Assembly: GCA_000697055.1 (NCBI GenBank)
Contig: JNDT01001937.1
Span: 62,001 to 126,000 of the forward strand
Direction: 5' to 3'
Source: Saksenaea vasiformis B4078
Lineage: Eukaryota > Mucoromycota > Mucoromycetes > Mucorales > Saksenaeaceae
Length of the DNA: 64,000 bases
How positions within the stretch are numbered: the stretch's first letter is position 1; each line of letters starts with the position of its first letter. The notes under the pieces are model-generated. The model did no database searches. It saw only the letters and a list, made by a program, of their open reading frames with translations, and was not told the origin of the DNA. Below, in pieces: positions 35,277-48,045 of this stretch. The position numbers were made by a program, and so were the translations under genes.

Positions 35277-36155
35277 TCAGTGAACATTGCCATTCAGGAT
35301 GGGGAACGTGAACTGCACAGTTATCGCCATACAACTTTTCACTTGGCAGTGCAGTGATCTTCCGGATGTCCGCTTGTCTTCCTGTATTTCGCGGGTAGCT
35401 GATCGGTTAAACTGACCCTTACTTTCCGATCCTAAAAATGCCTCTGCGAGAAATATATGTCTAACTAGAGAAATCCCCTTAAGAGATAGAAAGAGCGGTG
35501 GAAATGTAGGATATCTGGGATGTTTAAAGTTAAGGTCCCTATAAAACTTCCACTGTCCGAAAGGCCTCCTTAGAGGAATGTAATTCTTGTTTTTGTTAAC
35601 AACTGAAAGGGAATTGAGACTTATCATAAATAGGAGGACTGTTGTAGCAATCATGAATTGTAGTAGCATAGATATACCAAAAGGATAGACGGTAAGGAAG
35701 ACGCAAGCACATGTACATCTACTCTGTCTTTGTCGTAATGGTGGGAGCAAAGGCGCAAAGGGCAAAACGGGCGATACCTGTAGAAGGAAGGCAAATGGTC
35801 TGCCCGCAGAACTATTATAAATTAATTGTAGCCAAGCGTCACGAGTTCCAAAAATGAATGCGATGGTTACGATGAAGAAGTAATATTGTACCATCTTGGG
35901 GGAAGTGGATGTTAATGCATAAAACTTAAGGGTCAATCTTCCCTTTTCTCGTTTATAAACTAGCTAAATAACGGTCAACGTCGGACACGTGTTCGAAAGA
36001 ACGAAGTACCGGTTAAGCAGGAAGAGAAGCGCTCCAGTGCGGTTTATCATGTAAGCTGGTGTGTGAACTTTGCGCTGTAGGATTCGACTTGATGTAATAG
36101 CTATATATTCTAAGAAGTGATTGCTGCAGCTAAATCCTAATTCTGCCACAAGCAA
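35277..36155 (-). CDS. Probable multi-pass membrane protein, 5' part unresolved
   Basis: Three likely minus-strand exons: about 36155-35989, 35937-35778 and 35723-35277, with GT-AG introns of 51 and 54 nt and consistent phases. Hydrophobic stretches (NRTGALLFLLNRYFVL; VQYYFFIVTIAFIFG; the PFGISMLL/TVLLFMISL region) suggest several membrane helices. Conserved-looking loops such as TRDAWLQLIYNSSAGRP and a KVHTPAYMINRT element recall receptor-like fungal membrane proteins. No ATG is found at the 5' end of the first exon, so upstream exons are missing or the gene is decayed. No family assignment. A chance or degraded gene cannot be excluded. Confidence 0.35.
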
Positions 36156-36317
36156 TCAAAAAAGATGTTGTTTTCCATGACCAAACTTGGCCTTTCGAGG
36201 TGGAGGCAGATATTGTCAAGTCTACTTATACATTTTTTAACAAGAATGGGAGTGTATTATAGACATAGAGCAGTTCAATACTATTGCTCTGGTAGCATCG
36301 TTTCCCCCCCCCACACA

Positions 36318-36548
36318 TTACAATTCTTTAGGGCTCTTCACATTTTGTCTCACGTTCTTGATACTTAGTCTAGAATATGCTCTTTCATCGGGTGCCCCTT
36401 GTAATGCATGTAAATATAATAGATCCTCAGGTGATAGGTACTGAGGGTGTTCTACTGAATACTCGGGAATAGCCAAATAAATTATGGGCCGTTTCTCCTT
36501 TTCCTTTTGATATGTCAAGATCCATTCGTACATATATCCATGGAACAA
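36318..36548 (-). CDS. Hypothetical small ORF
   Basis: A 76-codon ATG-initiated frame, charged and low in Cys, with an ordered-looking centre (KRPIIYLAIPEYSVEHPQYL then SPEDLLYLHALQG). It may be an upstream exon of the membrane-protein candidate or a lone remnant. No family was recognised. Confidence 0.25.
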   Translation of the reverse strand: MFHGYMYEWILTYQKEKEKRPIIYLAIPEYSVEHPQYLSPEDLLYLHALQGAPDERAYSRLSIKNVRQNVKSPKEL

Positions 36549-36604
36549 AAGCGTAGCAAACTTTTCTTTGTATCAGTTATGTCAGGTTTCGTCGATGTTC
36601 CGGC

Positions 36605-36635
<31 letters not shown>

Positions 36636-38930
36636 GCATACATGTGCAGCGAGGAATTGCTATTCTCTGATGCCAGCGAATTTTCCAGATCGCGACTTCC
36701 CCTTTTCTTCTCTATTTTGTGCCTCGACGTGCATGAGGCTGCCCTTCATGGAGTACGAAATGAATCTTACTTTTCCGTGCATACCATGTGCTCCAATGCT
36801 ATCTTCTGGCGTTTTGTTCGTTGCTGCTTATCTGCAAATACTGCATGACGGAGCACAAAAAGAAGAAGTCAGTGGTACAGCCGATACAAAATACAGCCCT
36901 TAGGTCTTTTGATTGACGTTTCTATGAGTTTGTTGAAGACCACCTGCTCTCACAATTGCCACTTATTTGCTGGATAAACATCAACTGCGCCTTTAAGTTG
37001 TACAAATTTCCTTTCTTAGTCTCATACAGTTCTCGTAAGCTGCATAGCCCATGAACCATTGTAATTTTCCAAAAGACATGTCCCTTATTCTTACTCAGAA
37101 GACCCTAAGCAATGCTGTACACGTCGTATACCGATTAATAATAAGGATTTTCAACAATGGCTCTCATCTACATGACCCCATTTTTCTCATGGTTTCGGAG
37201 TTAGCTTACCGGTGAATATGGCGGTGACGGAACCCAGCAGACCTTTTATCCCTCTTACAGGTAAACACAGCACATCGCACACCCCTAGCTGCTTATGTGC
37301 TTGTTGGGAAGCATTGTATTCCAAAGTTTGAACAATTTTCTGAGTAGGCCCACGTTTGAAAGTGACCAAACTTCAAAATGTTGAGAGCGGCGATGTTTAG
37401 GATGACGTATTTGAAAATAGGCTGCTGCCGGGGGTGTTGCTATCCTACTAGACCAAATCCAGGACAATAATTCGGCGTCGCAACTATTGGTGGGAAGAAT
37501 ATTAAAAAAAAAGAATGTTGTGTTCACGAACAATACACATGCATGTCTCATGTATCGCATGAAACGTCAGCCTGTCCAAGTGGTGCAAATTGATCGAAAT
37601 ATGATGCTGATAAAATCAGACGTAACAATTAGCAGGTGCTATGGAAGTAATTGTCAATCAACTATATGCACAGCATGCAAGTTCCCATGTCGGGATCAGC
37701 GAATAGTGATTCGTTAATCCTCTCAATAGTTCACGCCCAATTGCAGCTTGTTAGACGAAAAGTTAAGAAACCGGTGACTTTTCATCAGGCTACAATTGTA
37801 GACACCCGTAACCAATCGGCTACGTATTGTCAACAGGTGTTGTCTAAATTCACTAATGCAGGTAGAACGGGTTGCACAGTGATCGATCGCCAGTCGTTTC
37901 AAGTTCACCGTCGGCAACAGCTGCACCGTTACCGAGCCGAAGTTCTTATTTGTGTGTGGAATAAAATGCCACTGTTACACACGGAACCCAACTCAGATGC
38001 CCCTGACGAACCTTTTTTCTTAAGATGAACAATCAAACAAAACATAAAGTGTGTATAACGGCATTTGCGGTTGCATATTTTCTTTTTGCTAAGGGGTGAG
38101 ACAACTACTTCGTATATTGTTATAGTTTACCGTTTTCTTCTGACAGTAAACACGACTTCCTTTTTTTTATTTTTATTTTTATTTTTTTTTTTTTGCATTG
38201 ACACCATGTGAAGACAAGGGCGTCGCAGTCATAAAAGGATTGTTGCTGCAGGAGTTCATACTTTCTGGATCGGCGAAGCATCGTCGGTGAGCGGCATTGT
38301 TGACAGCATGAGGGTATCAAACCTGAAGCACACGCACACACAACAAAAAGTCAGGCGGCTACAAGATGAAGTCATACTAATATTCGAGAACGGGAATGGA
38401 TAGACCTGATGCAAACTATCTCGGCGTTTGGTGGCAACAGATGTGGTACTTCATGTACGTGACTGGCCACGCAAGTAGTGTTTATTTTTTTTTCAGGGGC
38501 AAGCGCGAAGTTGGATCGAGAGTGAAGAAACTATCTCATGAATGGGGAATCGGAAGCCAAAAATAATTTCGTGGGCACTCAAACAATCACCGGGGGTGGT
38601 TGTTTGACAAGCTTATTGAAGGGCTGGAATTTAAAGATCATTGTTCGAAAGGGTAACACAGGTGACCAGAGGTTGGTGATAAATCACAGCGAACTATTGT
38701 GAACAAAAAAGAAATCAAGACAATGAAATACAGGGTAAATGCAGTCGCCGGTTCCCTTGATATGCCAAGTTATTACCACTTATGTTTTCTGTTCGTCAAT
38801 TATGAAAACGTTTTCACTAAAAAAACACCTTTTTGAAAGTCAGTTGGGTCCAGAAAAGACTTTGAAGCAGAAGTCGCTTTTTTTTTATCACTTCCCTTTC
38901 TTTTGCTACTTTGCCCCTTTTTTGTCAACG
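36549..38930. other. Gene-poor region with long T tracts
   Basis: It contains an uninterrupted run of about 28 T at 36608-36635 and a T-rich tract at about 38160-38195. The open frame 37651-38028 (125 codons) has no motif. The last few hundred bases are the promoter of the HMG-box gene. Confidence 0.45.
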
Positions 38931-40355
38931 ATGACGGCCGCTACTTCCTTGTATCTTACATCCTTGCCCGCGGCGTATCCATTGTCGGATTGCTTTCCTG
39001 CACCTACCCCACCCCTTTCCGACTCACCTTTGGAGTTGCCACCCATCTTGGACATTCGATCTCGTAAATAATACCTTAGTTTATTAACATGTCAGGTGTT
39101 TATTGATGAATATGTTTTTTTTTCTTTTTTAATTTAGATACCCGCCCACCGTCACCAACATCTCCCTCCACAATGGTCTCGATGGCAACTCATCCCGATG
39201 ACCATCCATCACCAGTGTCAATCTCGCCGTTGTCATCAGGAGGAGCTGCTCCTGCTTTTTTAGAACCGGTTCCGATGTTTGACACGAACCAATATGAATC
39301 TGCTTTCCGGCCACAACTGTTCCCTGCTTTGAAAGAAAGACATCGGTTATCACTCTCTTCATTGTCATCTGCTTCCTCTGCGTCGTCTTCCGATTCTTCC
39401 AATCCACCCTCACCTCGGATGTTGGATCGACGGGCAACTACACCAGCTGTCTTCCCCAATCATCGAAAGCAGTCCTTCTTTCGCAAGATACCCGCCTTGC
39501 AGATACCCATTCCGCGCCGATCTTCTCAGGCCTTGCCCTCGATAAAACCCAAGCCCGACCCGGAACAGATCAATGAACACGAAGTGATGTCTCCTACCAT
39601 GGCTGCTGCTTCTGCTACCGCCGCTTCAGCTGCTGTCCGAAGACATCCAGGATCTTTGGTGGCAGACACGTTTCTCAACTGCCTCCGTCTTCCGAATGCT
39701 TCTGTGTCCGAAGATGACTCCGCTATGACCGAAGACAACAAGCGTGATGCCGCGGAGGCACTTGCATGTGCTTCGGCTGATACCCGAGATCAGAAGCAAG
39801 CCTCATTCGCGCGTGTTTCATTTATGGTTCATGGCACCAAAAAGGCATCGCTCGGGTTGGACACTACCATGTTTTTGACAAAAAATGCTCACATCAAACG
39901 TCCTCGTAATGCGTGGATACACGTAGGTGTCTTTTCTTTCCTCTTTTTTTGTTTACTCATCTTTATTTATAAATTTTGCCATAGTTCCGCTGTCATTATG
40001 GTCAGGCCTTAAAGACCAAAGATCCTACGTTACGTGCAGAGGAGATCTCAAAGTAAGTTGCTCAATTGTAGCGTTGCACAAGAGAATTAATGTGCCTCTT
40101 AGGCGTGCTTCGCGCCGGTGGGCCCGATTGACGGAGAAAGAAAAGAAACCATGGCATGATCTAGCTGAACAAGAAAAACAGGCGCACAAGGAGGCGTTTC
40201 CGGAATACCGCTATTGTCCCAAGCGGGCTAACTCTTCCACAACCACCAATCCCTCCTCCTCCTCCAGTGGCGTCTATCGACTTGGCTTGACATCCGAAAT
40301 GGAACTCACAACCGATGGTGACACCGAAAAGAAAGCCCGACGACGCACAAAGTAA
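38931..40355 (+). CDS. MATA-type HMG-box transcription factor
   Basis: Four exons: 38931-39063, 39138-39922, 39985-40052 and 40103-40355 (412 aa), with all phases consistent. A C-terminal HMG box spans about residues 296-366: HIKRPRNAWIHF, then HYGQALKTKDPTLRAEEIS, RRWARLTEKEKKPWHDLAEQ and a PEYRYCPKR tail, which is the sequence-specific (SOX/MATA) style. The first 290 residues are Ser/Pro/Ala-rich and disordered. Mucoralean SexM/SexP are HMG-box proteins, but their usual neighbours (triose-phosphate transporter, RNA helicase) are absent here, so this is more likely another regulator. It lies within the chitin deacetylase neighbourhood. Confidence 0.85.
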
Positions 40356-42718
40356 CGGAAAGATTGAACAAAAGCGAAACAATCCAATTTATAAACTTTG
40401 CACATACACCAATCGCTTCGGCACATACACGCACACACTCACACTCACACACTCACACTCACACTCACATGCAACCCACCCTCAACTTTACACACTCATA
40501 TACACACGCACGCATACACATGCACTGACATTCACACTTACACACACTCACACACTCACACACTCACACTCAAAACAACACTACACTTGCACACTCACAC
40601 TTCTTACACACACTCACACATATAAATACGGGTACATCCACTTCCTGTTCCCTACATATATCACCTCATTCACGACGTGCAATATCGTCATCACAGTTGT
40701 ATTTGCTCGCTTCCTGCCCCCCTTTTTTTTCCTCTTCTTTTTTTTTCCCTTTCTGTTTGTTTGAATAATAAAAGCGAAATGTTTACATAGATATGGTTGA
40801 AGTGCTCTCTTAGAGACATGATTGACAAAGATCGGACAGACAGAAATTCATTTAAACTTGACATGAGTCAATCTCTATACCAACAAGGTTTTGAGTGCCC
40901 GTTCTCCTTTTGCTGGTGACTGCCTTGTATGCCTCAAATAGAACTGGCAAGCCTGTTCCAAGAGGTTACATAACTACATGTTGGAAGCCGAAATGCACCT
41001 CATTCATTCATTCCAACTATAGAAACTCTTTTCACAAAAAAATAGCTCTGAAATGGATCTTGATAACGTAACTATCCAATATGGCAATGAAAGGAGAGTC
41101 CAGCCCTTCCTCTTCCTTGCACGGAAGGGGTTCTGCACTTCTTCCCTCAAAGGCCCTTCTTGATCCCGTTAACAATCAACTTCAGCCGAAGTATAGTGGT
41201 AAATTACTGACTGACGAAGCTCAGAGGTCCCACAGAACCTTGGACTTCTTAAAAAGAATATACTCCTTTCCAAGACATGACTAATCGTAGTAGCAAAGCG
41301 AAAAGTACGAAACATTTTCTCTGATAAGCTCTTGATGGAATCATTTGCTAATTTGGCCCATTTGTCTCCCCACTTGACCGGGCTCTTATTGTAATGGCAA
41401 TTGGTTGGAGGTCAATAACTGATATTCAGAAGCTTTCGCAGATAGAAGATCTTCTGCAACTTGAGAGGTGACTAATAAATATATAACATCCGAGTATCCC
41501 CTAGCGTTAAAGGGACACAATGGATCTATCACTTACTTGATCCAGAAAATCTTCTAAAAAACATGACGTATGGAGACGCGAGATTTGTGTAGGTTTCTGA
41601 CGTACTATAGAGCTCGGTCATCGTCCCATTCTAACTCAACCTGCTGCTCCCATTCCACTTAATATCACAGAAGCCGACAAAGCCTGTATCCCAACGAATA
41701 TCCAAAAGAAGTTGTCGGCTATACTTAGTAAATCATAACAAGGATACTTTTTTTTTTTAGCTCGTCGAGACTAGCATCTTGGTCTCAACGTTTCGAAGTC
41801 AGCTTATCCGTGTGGCTCGGTAACTAAACTTGGAAATAGGATCGATCTTGAGACGGATTTAACTTGTTTGGAGGACGAGCGATATTATACATCGTGATCT
41901 TGTTCTTCGAGATGATTTGAGATTTCTGTTAGACAAATTAAAAGAGGATCTTTTAGGAGTAAGCACAGATCCATGATTGATGACAGTAGCTTGCCTTTCA
42001 AACCTGCATTGCAAGAAAAGAAAAAGATATCAGTTTTACTGAAGCAAGATACGACTGAATGGGAGAAATAGCCCATTTTTGTGTAACTGCATTTTTATAG
42101 ATGAGCTAGCCATCAAAAGAACGATGGCTTGGTCGAGAAAAGGAACTCACATTGAGGCTGTGGTGCCTGAAACAAGGGTAAAGGCTACAACAAGTGCTTA
42201 GGAGCTATTCCAGTACATGTTATCGTCAACACACAAGTACGGTGGGCGCATACCTCATCAAAGAAAGAAGAAAACAGCAGCAGGTAGTACAAATATGAAA
42301 GGCGCTGGGGGAAGCACTGTTGCTTCAATTTCATCAGACGTCTTGACCAACGTGGACCGCTTAAAGTCAACTGCTTCACTATGAAAGACGGACTCGTGGA
42401 AAAGGAAATACTTTTGTTCAAGGTTTTCTGAAGCTTTGCGATAAAATTTTGCCAGCTTTTCCAGAGAGTGTGTGGCAAAACCTTCGGGAAAAGGTACACA
42501 GTGCCATTTTTACAGCCAGGATGAACGAATAGGAGAGCGAGGATGATCGTCTTAGGTTTCCTGCATCCTTTTTTTTCCTATTTTAGGTCTTTTTTATTTT
42601 TACCTGGCGCATTTAGCTACTGCTAAGAGTCTCGAGATATTCAGGCAGGATTTAGCTATTTATACCCTTTATCGCAAGGTCGTATGCTTCCTTGTTCCCC
42701 TTTGTATCTCCCGCATTT
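40356..42718. other. Intergenic, about 2.4 kb
   Basis: The microsatellite at 40421-40620, then AT-rich sequence with short frames (67 codons at 41081; 104 codons minus at 42185-42499) lacking motifs. It ends with the promoter of chitin deacetylase 2, with a TATTTATACCC TATA-like element at about 42655-42665. Confidence 0.5.
40421..40620. repeat. CA-rich microsatellite (CACTCA/CACACT units)
   Basis: About 200 bp of imperfect CACACT/CACTCA hexamers and CA dimers, starting 65 bp after the stop codon of the HMG-box gene, probably within its 3' UTR. Confidence 0.85.
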
Positions 42719-44247
42719 ATGAAGATCAGTTATCGGTGGTGTACCTTGGTCTGCTTAGCCTCTGCGGCTACTTCTGTCCAAGCACAAAATGCAACTACCA
42801 CTACTGCTACTTTAAAATCAGCCTCTTCCTCACCAAAGCCGGTGTCTGCACAGCCTACGGGAAATCCAGCTACGTCTACGACATCTGGAAATCACCCTCA
42901 GTCTTCACCTTCATGGTTGGCAGATGTCAAGCCCTTACCAGGGAATGTGCAGTCGTATCCCGCTAATGACTCGGCTATTCCTACTGGGCCGCTTTCAACG
43001 GCTCCAATTACATTACAAGGCTATCCACAAGGCTGGAAATCTCCCCCTATTGATTCACCGGAAGTGAAAGCTGTGATCAGTGCTATTGATTGGGCTAAAG
43101 TACCTAATATCACCGTGCGCAAGGCTAAACCAGATGGATCAGTAGACATGGGCGGTTATGACCCATCCGATCCAGACTGTTGGTGGAGTGCTACGGGATG
43201 TACCCAGCCAAAATTCAGCGGTATCCCTGCAGACGTGAAGAACTGCCCACAAGTTGGCGAATGGGGATTGGTAAGCAACATAGAAGCATTGACGGAACTA
43301 AAAAAAAAAAGACTGACTGACCCCTCACCGTTTCAGACATACGACGATGGACCATTGAACGCTGATGCTGGTCAATGGGCTGAGCCAAATCTGTACGACT
43401 TTCTGGCGCAGCACAAACAAAAGGCTGCCCTCTTCTGTAAGTACTAGTAGTTAGTATAAACACTTCTTTACATGTGAACTAACGAAGTCCTTTATCTGAT
43501 CAAGATATCGGATCCAATGTGGTTAGCGCTCCCGCAGCAGCACAACGTGCTCTTGCAGACGGACACACCATTTGTGTGCATACTTGGTCCCATCCAGCGA
43601 TGACATCCCAGACGAACGAACAAGTTGTCGCCGAATTTTACTGGACATTGCGTGCAATCAAGGAGACGCTGGGTATCACGACCAAATGCTGGCGACCACC
43701 CTACGGAGACGTCGATGATCGTGTGCGTGCCATCGCCTGGCAAATGGGTCTATCCACTATCCTTTGGGATTACGATTCCAATGACTGGGCCATGCCTGGT
43801 AGCGGCGGTGGTACCTTGTCTCCTGCTACGGTGGATGGCTACTTCAAGGATTGGATCGCAGCGCGCCAGAACGGTACCGATAATACATCAGGACATATTA
43901 CACTTGAACACGAACTAAACAACGCTACGGTCGCCATGGCTGAAAAATGGCTGCCCGAGATCCAGAAAGTATTTCGCGTTCAGCCGTGGAACCAATGTAT
44001 GAATGTTAGCCGCCCCTATTGGGAGGAGAACTTCGTTTATCCTACCAACGATAACAGCAGCAGCATTCCAAAACCCTCAAACCAGACCTCCATCCTGCCA
44101 ACAGCAGCAACAACTAAAAATACTGCAATAACCCCAGCCAAACCTACTTCAACAACGACACCAAATTCAGCAGCAGTGCTCTCGCAAAACATTTTCGTGA
44201 TGATGAGTGGATTGGTTTCATTTTGGCTTTTAATTTTTTATGTGTAA
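42719..44247 (+). CDS. Chitin deacetylase, GPI-anchored type (paralogue 2)
   Basis: Three exons: 42719-43270, 43337-43436 and 43505-44247 (464 aa), with introns of 66 and 68 nt. Signal peptide, then a Ser/Thr/Pro linker and the conserved N-terminal region (SPSWLADVKPLPGNVQSYP). The NodB domain has TYDDGP directly after intron 1 (about 185-190), HTWSH, RPPYGDVDDR, and LEHEL. A Thr/Ser/Pro stalk and a hydrophobic C-terminus (MMSGLVSFWLLIFYV) suggest a GPI anchor. The two introns sit at exactly the same places as in the gene at 48046, before TYDDGP and after AALF, which shows a recent tandem duplication. Substrate is chitin during wall or spore-coat synthesis (inferred from family). Confidence 0.94.
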
Positions 44248-47200
44248 CAAGTATTTAACGATCCAAACTCTGTGTATTTTGCCACCGAACTATATATAAA
44301 AAATTGTGTACGTATGATCAAATTCTCAGTATGGAAATGACACATTTCGGTTATAACCGCAATGGCCACCCATCATTTCCAGCGTTTTTCTTTCTGCTAG
44401 AATTTTGCCGTATACAATTTTTTGTTTTATTTGTACTATGTAAACAGATATATAAACAGCGTTGCAGTCATGTTTACAGTCATGGGGATCATGGAATGTC
44501 TTGAAGGAGCAGTACGTTCAAGAACTCAAACGCAAGCTATGGTAAGGGGTGTTAAATTTCACCGACAGCGAGAGCTCTAGAGAACGTAGACGGCGCACAG
44601 AGTGCCAAGTCCCCCCTTGCACAGCCCTTGCCCTGAAACGAGGGTTGATGTGTGTAATTAGTTAGTCTGTCATAATTTTTTATGAGGACACAGACTTTGT
44701 TGTGTCTGAATTTAGCTAATATGCTTCGATACCTTGCAGTTAGATGAACTACTGAGAAGTCATTAAAACTTGAGGGAGGCATGCTGTAGTCCTCTAGTTA
44801 TCATATTTTCCGCAAGGGATGAAAAGTACTTGCAGATTGATCTAATTATTATTACAATGGGATCCCACATGCTTTTACGCCACACTAGCCGTCATCGAGT
44901 GGAAGGGAGGGGGGACACTTGAGTAAATTGATTCTGAAAAAAAAAGTTCATCGTGGGGTGCATCCGCCATCAAACGCCGTTATACAACAGAGAAGAGTTT
45001 GAGGGATGATCTCCGAGGGATGGAATGTGTCTAAGCAGAACCCCGGATCAGCAGATTGCATAATGGCTAGACTTTTCTTTACCAGAGCAATGGATAAAAT
45101 CGAAATAGTGAAAATAAGCATTGTCATGACGCGGTCATACGGTACTGGAATAAAAATTCTTCTATCATGTGCTGCAGAGTAACTAGAACGTAGCAGCAGA
45201 TACTACTGATTTTGATTCATGTGCCTAGCTATCTATTGCCTCTGACTTATGTACGTGTATGACACCCTTACAGAAAGTGATTCAATGCCTGCGTCCAACT
45301 ATAATTTGATCATAAAGTCGTGCAGGTAAGTGTTTGCTAACTAGTTCTCCCTGTTGTTACATGAAACGCGACAATACTGCTACCTTTGTTCTTCATGCAC
45401 TCTCCTCTAATAGATAACCGTATTGTATTTCAGTCTCCAGGGGGATATCTATTAAAAAGAGTATGTTTTACAAACTACAAGTGTCATCGATGCGCCGCTA
45501 TAGCTCCAGTTAGCTATGACGCTCGGGTAGGCTCAGTACTTCTAACGGACCATATTATCTAGTGAGTGGCCCACCTTTTTGGGTGGCACAATCCAACTCT
45601 TGCCTTCACATCCAATGATGGAAACAGGAAATCGGTCCATATGATGGTTTCATCTATATACACTAAATAATTCCTTGCGTTTTCCGTCAAGTATATGCGA
45701 GCGACTACTCTTGTCAATTTCTAGAAAATACCTTTACCGTATCTTTCACAAGTCTAGATCTGTTTCTGCTCTGTACAACCTTCAGTTAAACCATTCAGTG
45801 GTCACCGAAACGTCAGCTCGAAGAACTCGGCTTTCCGCATGTTTTCTATGTCTTTCCGAATTTTTTTCAATCTGAATAACACCTACTCCATCATATCTTT
45901 ACAAAACATACGATGCAAATCCATAAGCGATATTTAGGCTTTGTTGTAACTAGAAACATATACCGCATGTAAATGCTCACGAGATTTTACACATCCGTTC
46001 GCGCTGACAAATAGCTCTTTTTAATTAAATGTTGCCACCTCACGTACCACCCAGTTGCCACAGAATTCATGCTTTTACCGATGCTCTAAACAATTTAACG
46101 CCGCGTGGAGAGTCAAGTTCTCATAGTAGAAAGGATCAAGTGCGTCGAGTTTTGTTCCTCAGCGTGGACATAAAATTTATTCAACCATCGTTAATAGTCC
46201 GTACACATTTAGTCATTGAGTGGCACTTGGATGCTACTGTGGCGTGGAAGTGGGGCTTGTCGTGTTACAGCGCGCGTTCCGCACGTATGATGGGTGGGGT
46301 CCTTGAAGGGAGAGACTTCCGACTCCAATATTTGACTGCCAGAGAACATGAAACAACGGCGCGCTGATTATCTATTGTAGGCGCCGATATCTCCGGAGCG
46401 TACTATTTCTAGTTCCTTAGCGACGTAATAGATCGACTCAGCTATGTAAAGTTTATCGATAACCTTCCCTTACTAATGAAAAATAAAAGGTCGGACATTT
46501 ATCATGCGAAAGGAAGGATGTGGCGATGTGTGGAGAGTGCTCTGATCTGCGTATCACGGTGTCACAAGCTTGCTTGAAAATAACTGTATCGCAGTTACAG
46601 GATTTTTCCTATGATTTTCCGTCTGTTTGAAATCACCCGGTGTTACTTCCGGATGAAGTCTGCGTTTCCAAATTATTTTTTATGCTGCGCGAATAAATTT
46701 TGCGTCCACTGGAGAGACCAAGGACCAAGTTCATGTAAGTCGATTACTCTTCTGACGTAAAATCTATGTATTAATGACCGCATGTTCCATTCTTCTTTAG
46801 TGCAAAATTGTCTCTTCAGAGACACAAGATTTACTTAGAGTAAACAATGTTTCAATAAAGGGTATAATTAGCGACTGGTAACTAAATAATGAGAACTCTG
46901 TAGCTTAGATTTTATACTGAGTGATGATGATTGGTCGTTCCGATTGAAAAAAGAGCGATATATTTCGGAGTAGGACAGAGATAAACAGGGGGAAACTAGA
47001 GATTTTGCCCAGTCAAACTATGTTTCAGCTGATTTGTTGCAACCATTGTGCTCTAACTATATCGTGCGTCCGGAAATAGCTACCGTAAGCACTCTACTTG
47101 CTCGCTGCTTTCCCAACAAACAAGAAGCTGGTCACCAAATTTGTGACAAAGTAGGTATTGAGAAATTCTCAAAAGATTGTCATACGTAGTTCACATGAAA

Positions 47201-48045
47201 TCTCTGAGGCGTTCTCATAGAATGGGTATTACAAGGCAAGTTTTGACTGCGTTTGTTAGATTCTCGGTTGGTTATTGCCGCAGTGATGGTCGGGAGTTAA
47301 TAACGGAACTATAAATCCAATTAAGAGGATAGTATCTAGATATTTCAGTAGTATAGCTGCAAGAAAGCGATCGCATTGTGTGTCTAGCTTTGGGTTGTAT
47401 CACGTATGAATCCGTTTAGCAGCGGGTCTATTTTTGGCTAACCATTTTCTTTTCTCTGGTACGCCAGGTTTTCAACCAAATGCCGAAGGCACTTTACCAA
47501 AAGCGAATCTAAAATACTAAATTTAGCACGTAAATTGAATGTTGACTTTTCACCAGAGAAAGAGAAAAAGAGAGAAGCGATTACCGTTCATTTAGCGGCA
47601 CTGTGGCTCGTCAATCAACAGGATCGTTGTCGCTTTATGCTGTTTATGGCATTTATTTTTTATCGCCACTCTAAATAAATTCAATGCCTCATGAAGTGTC
47701 AATTTTACGATGCGAAAAATAAGAGGCGTTGAGAATGTGGTCATTCAGTTAAACTATAAAAATTTCTTTTTTATATACTCACATGAGCTTTTGTCCTCAG
47801 TGGACGCAAAAGTTATTAGGGCAGCATAAACACCCTTGAAGCTGTTGCAAAAGAACTCTGTAATTTCCTGTTTTGGTTATTTCTTTTCTATATTCTGCTC
47901 CGCTCTTTTTTTTTCAGCATGGTGGATCCTTGTCGTACTGTGTACACTTGTACAATGACTGCGTTTAACCAGGTTACGGCTATATAAATATATCGCCTGT
48001 AGTTCCCGTCTATTCCTACGAGCAAACTGTTCTTTTTTTTTTCCA
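44248..48045. other. Intergenic, about 3.8 kb, between two chitin deacetylases
   Basis: No convincing gene. It holds a TIR element (46681-47828) and, close to 48046, the promoter of paralogue 3 with TATATAAATA at 47981-47990. The ATG-initiated frame 46029-46367 (112 codons) has no motif. Confidence 0.5.
46681..47828. mobile_element. 1.15-kb DNA transposon remnant with terminal inverted repeats
   Basis: The left end 46681-46715 begins TATGCTGCGCGAATAAATTT followed by TGCGTCCACTGGAG. The reverse complement of the right end (47828 down to about 47794) begins TATGCTGCCCTAATAACTTT followed by TGCGTCCACTGAGG, so about 30 of 35 positions match. Similarity continues inward to a TCATGTRAGT motif on both sides. 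TA at both outer borders is compatible with TA target-site duplication. The interior has no transposase frame, so the element is non-autonomous or decayed. It inserts about 220 bp upstream of chitin deacetylase 3. The ends are related to the mini-element at 2488-2645. Confidence 0.7.

Noticed and set aside
37651..38028. 125-codon frame
   Set aside because: No ATG at the start, no motif, and surrounded by gene-poor sequence.
46029..46367. 112-codon ATG-initiated frame
   Set aside because: Composition like random sequence, no motif or promoter signal.
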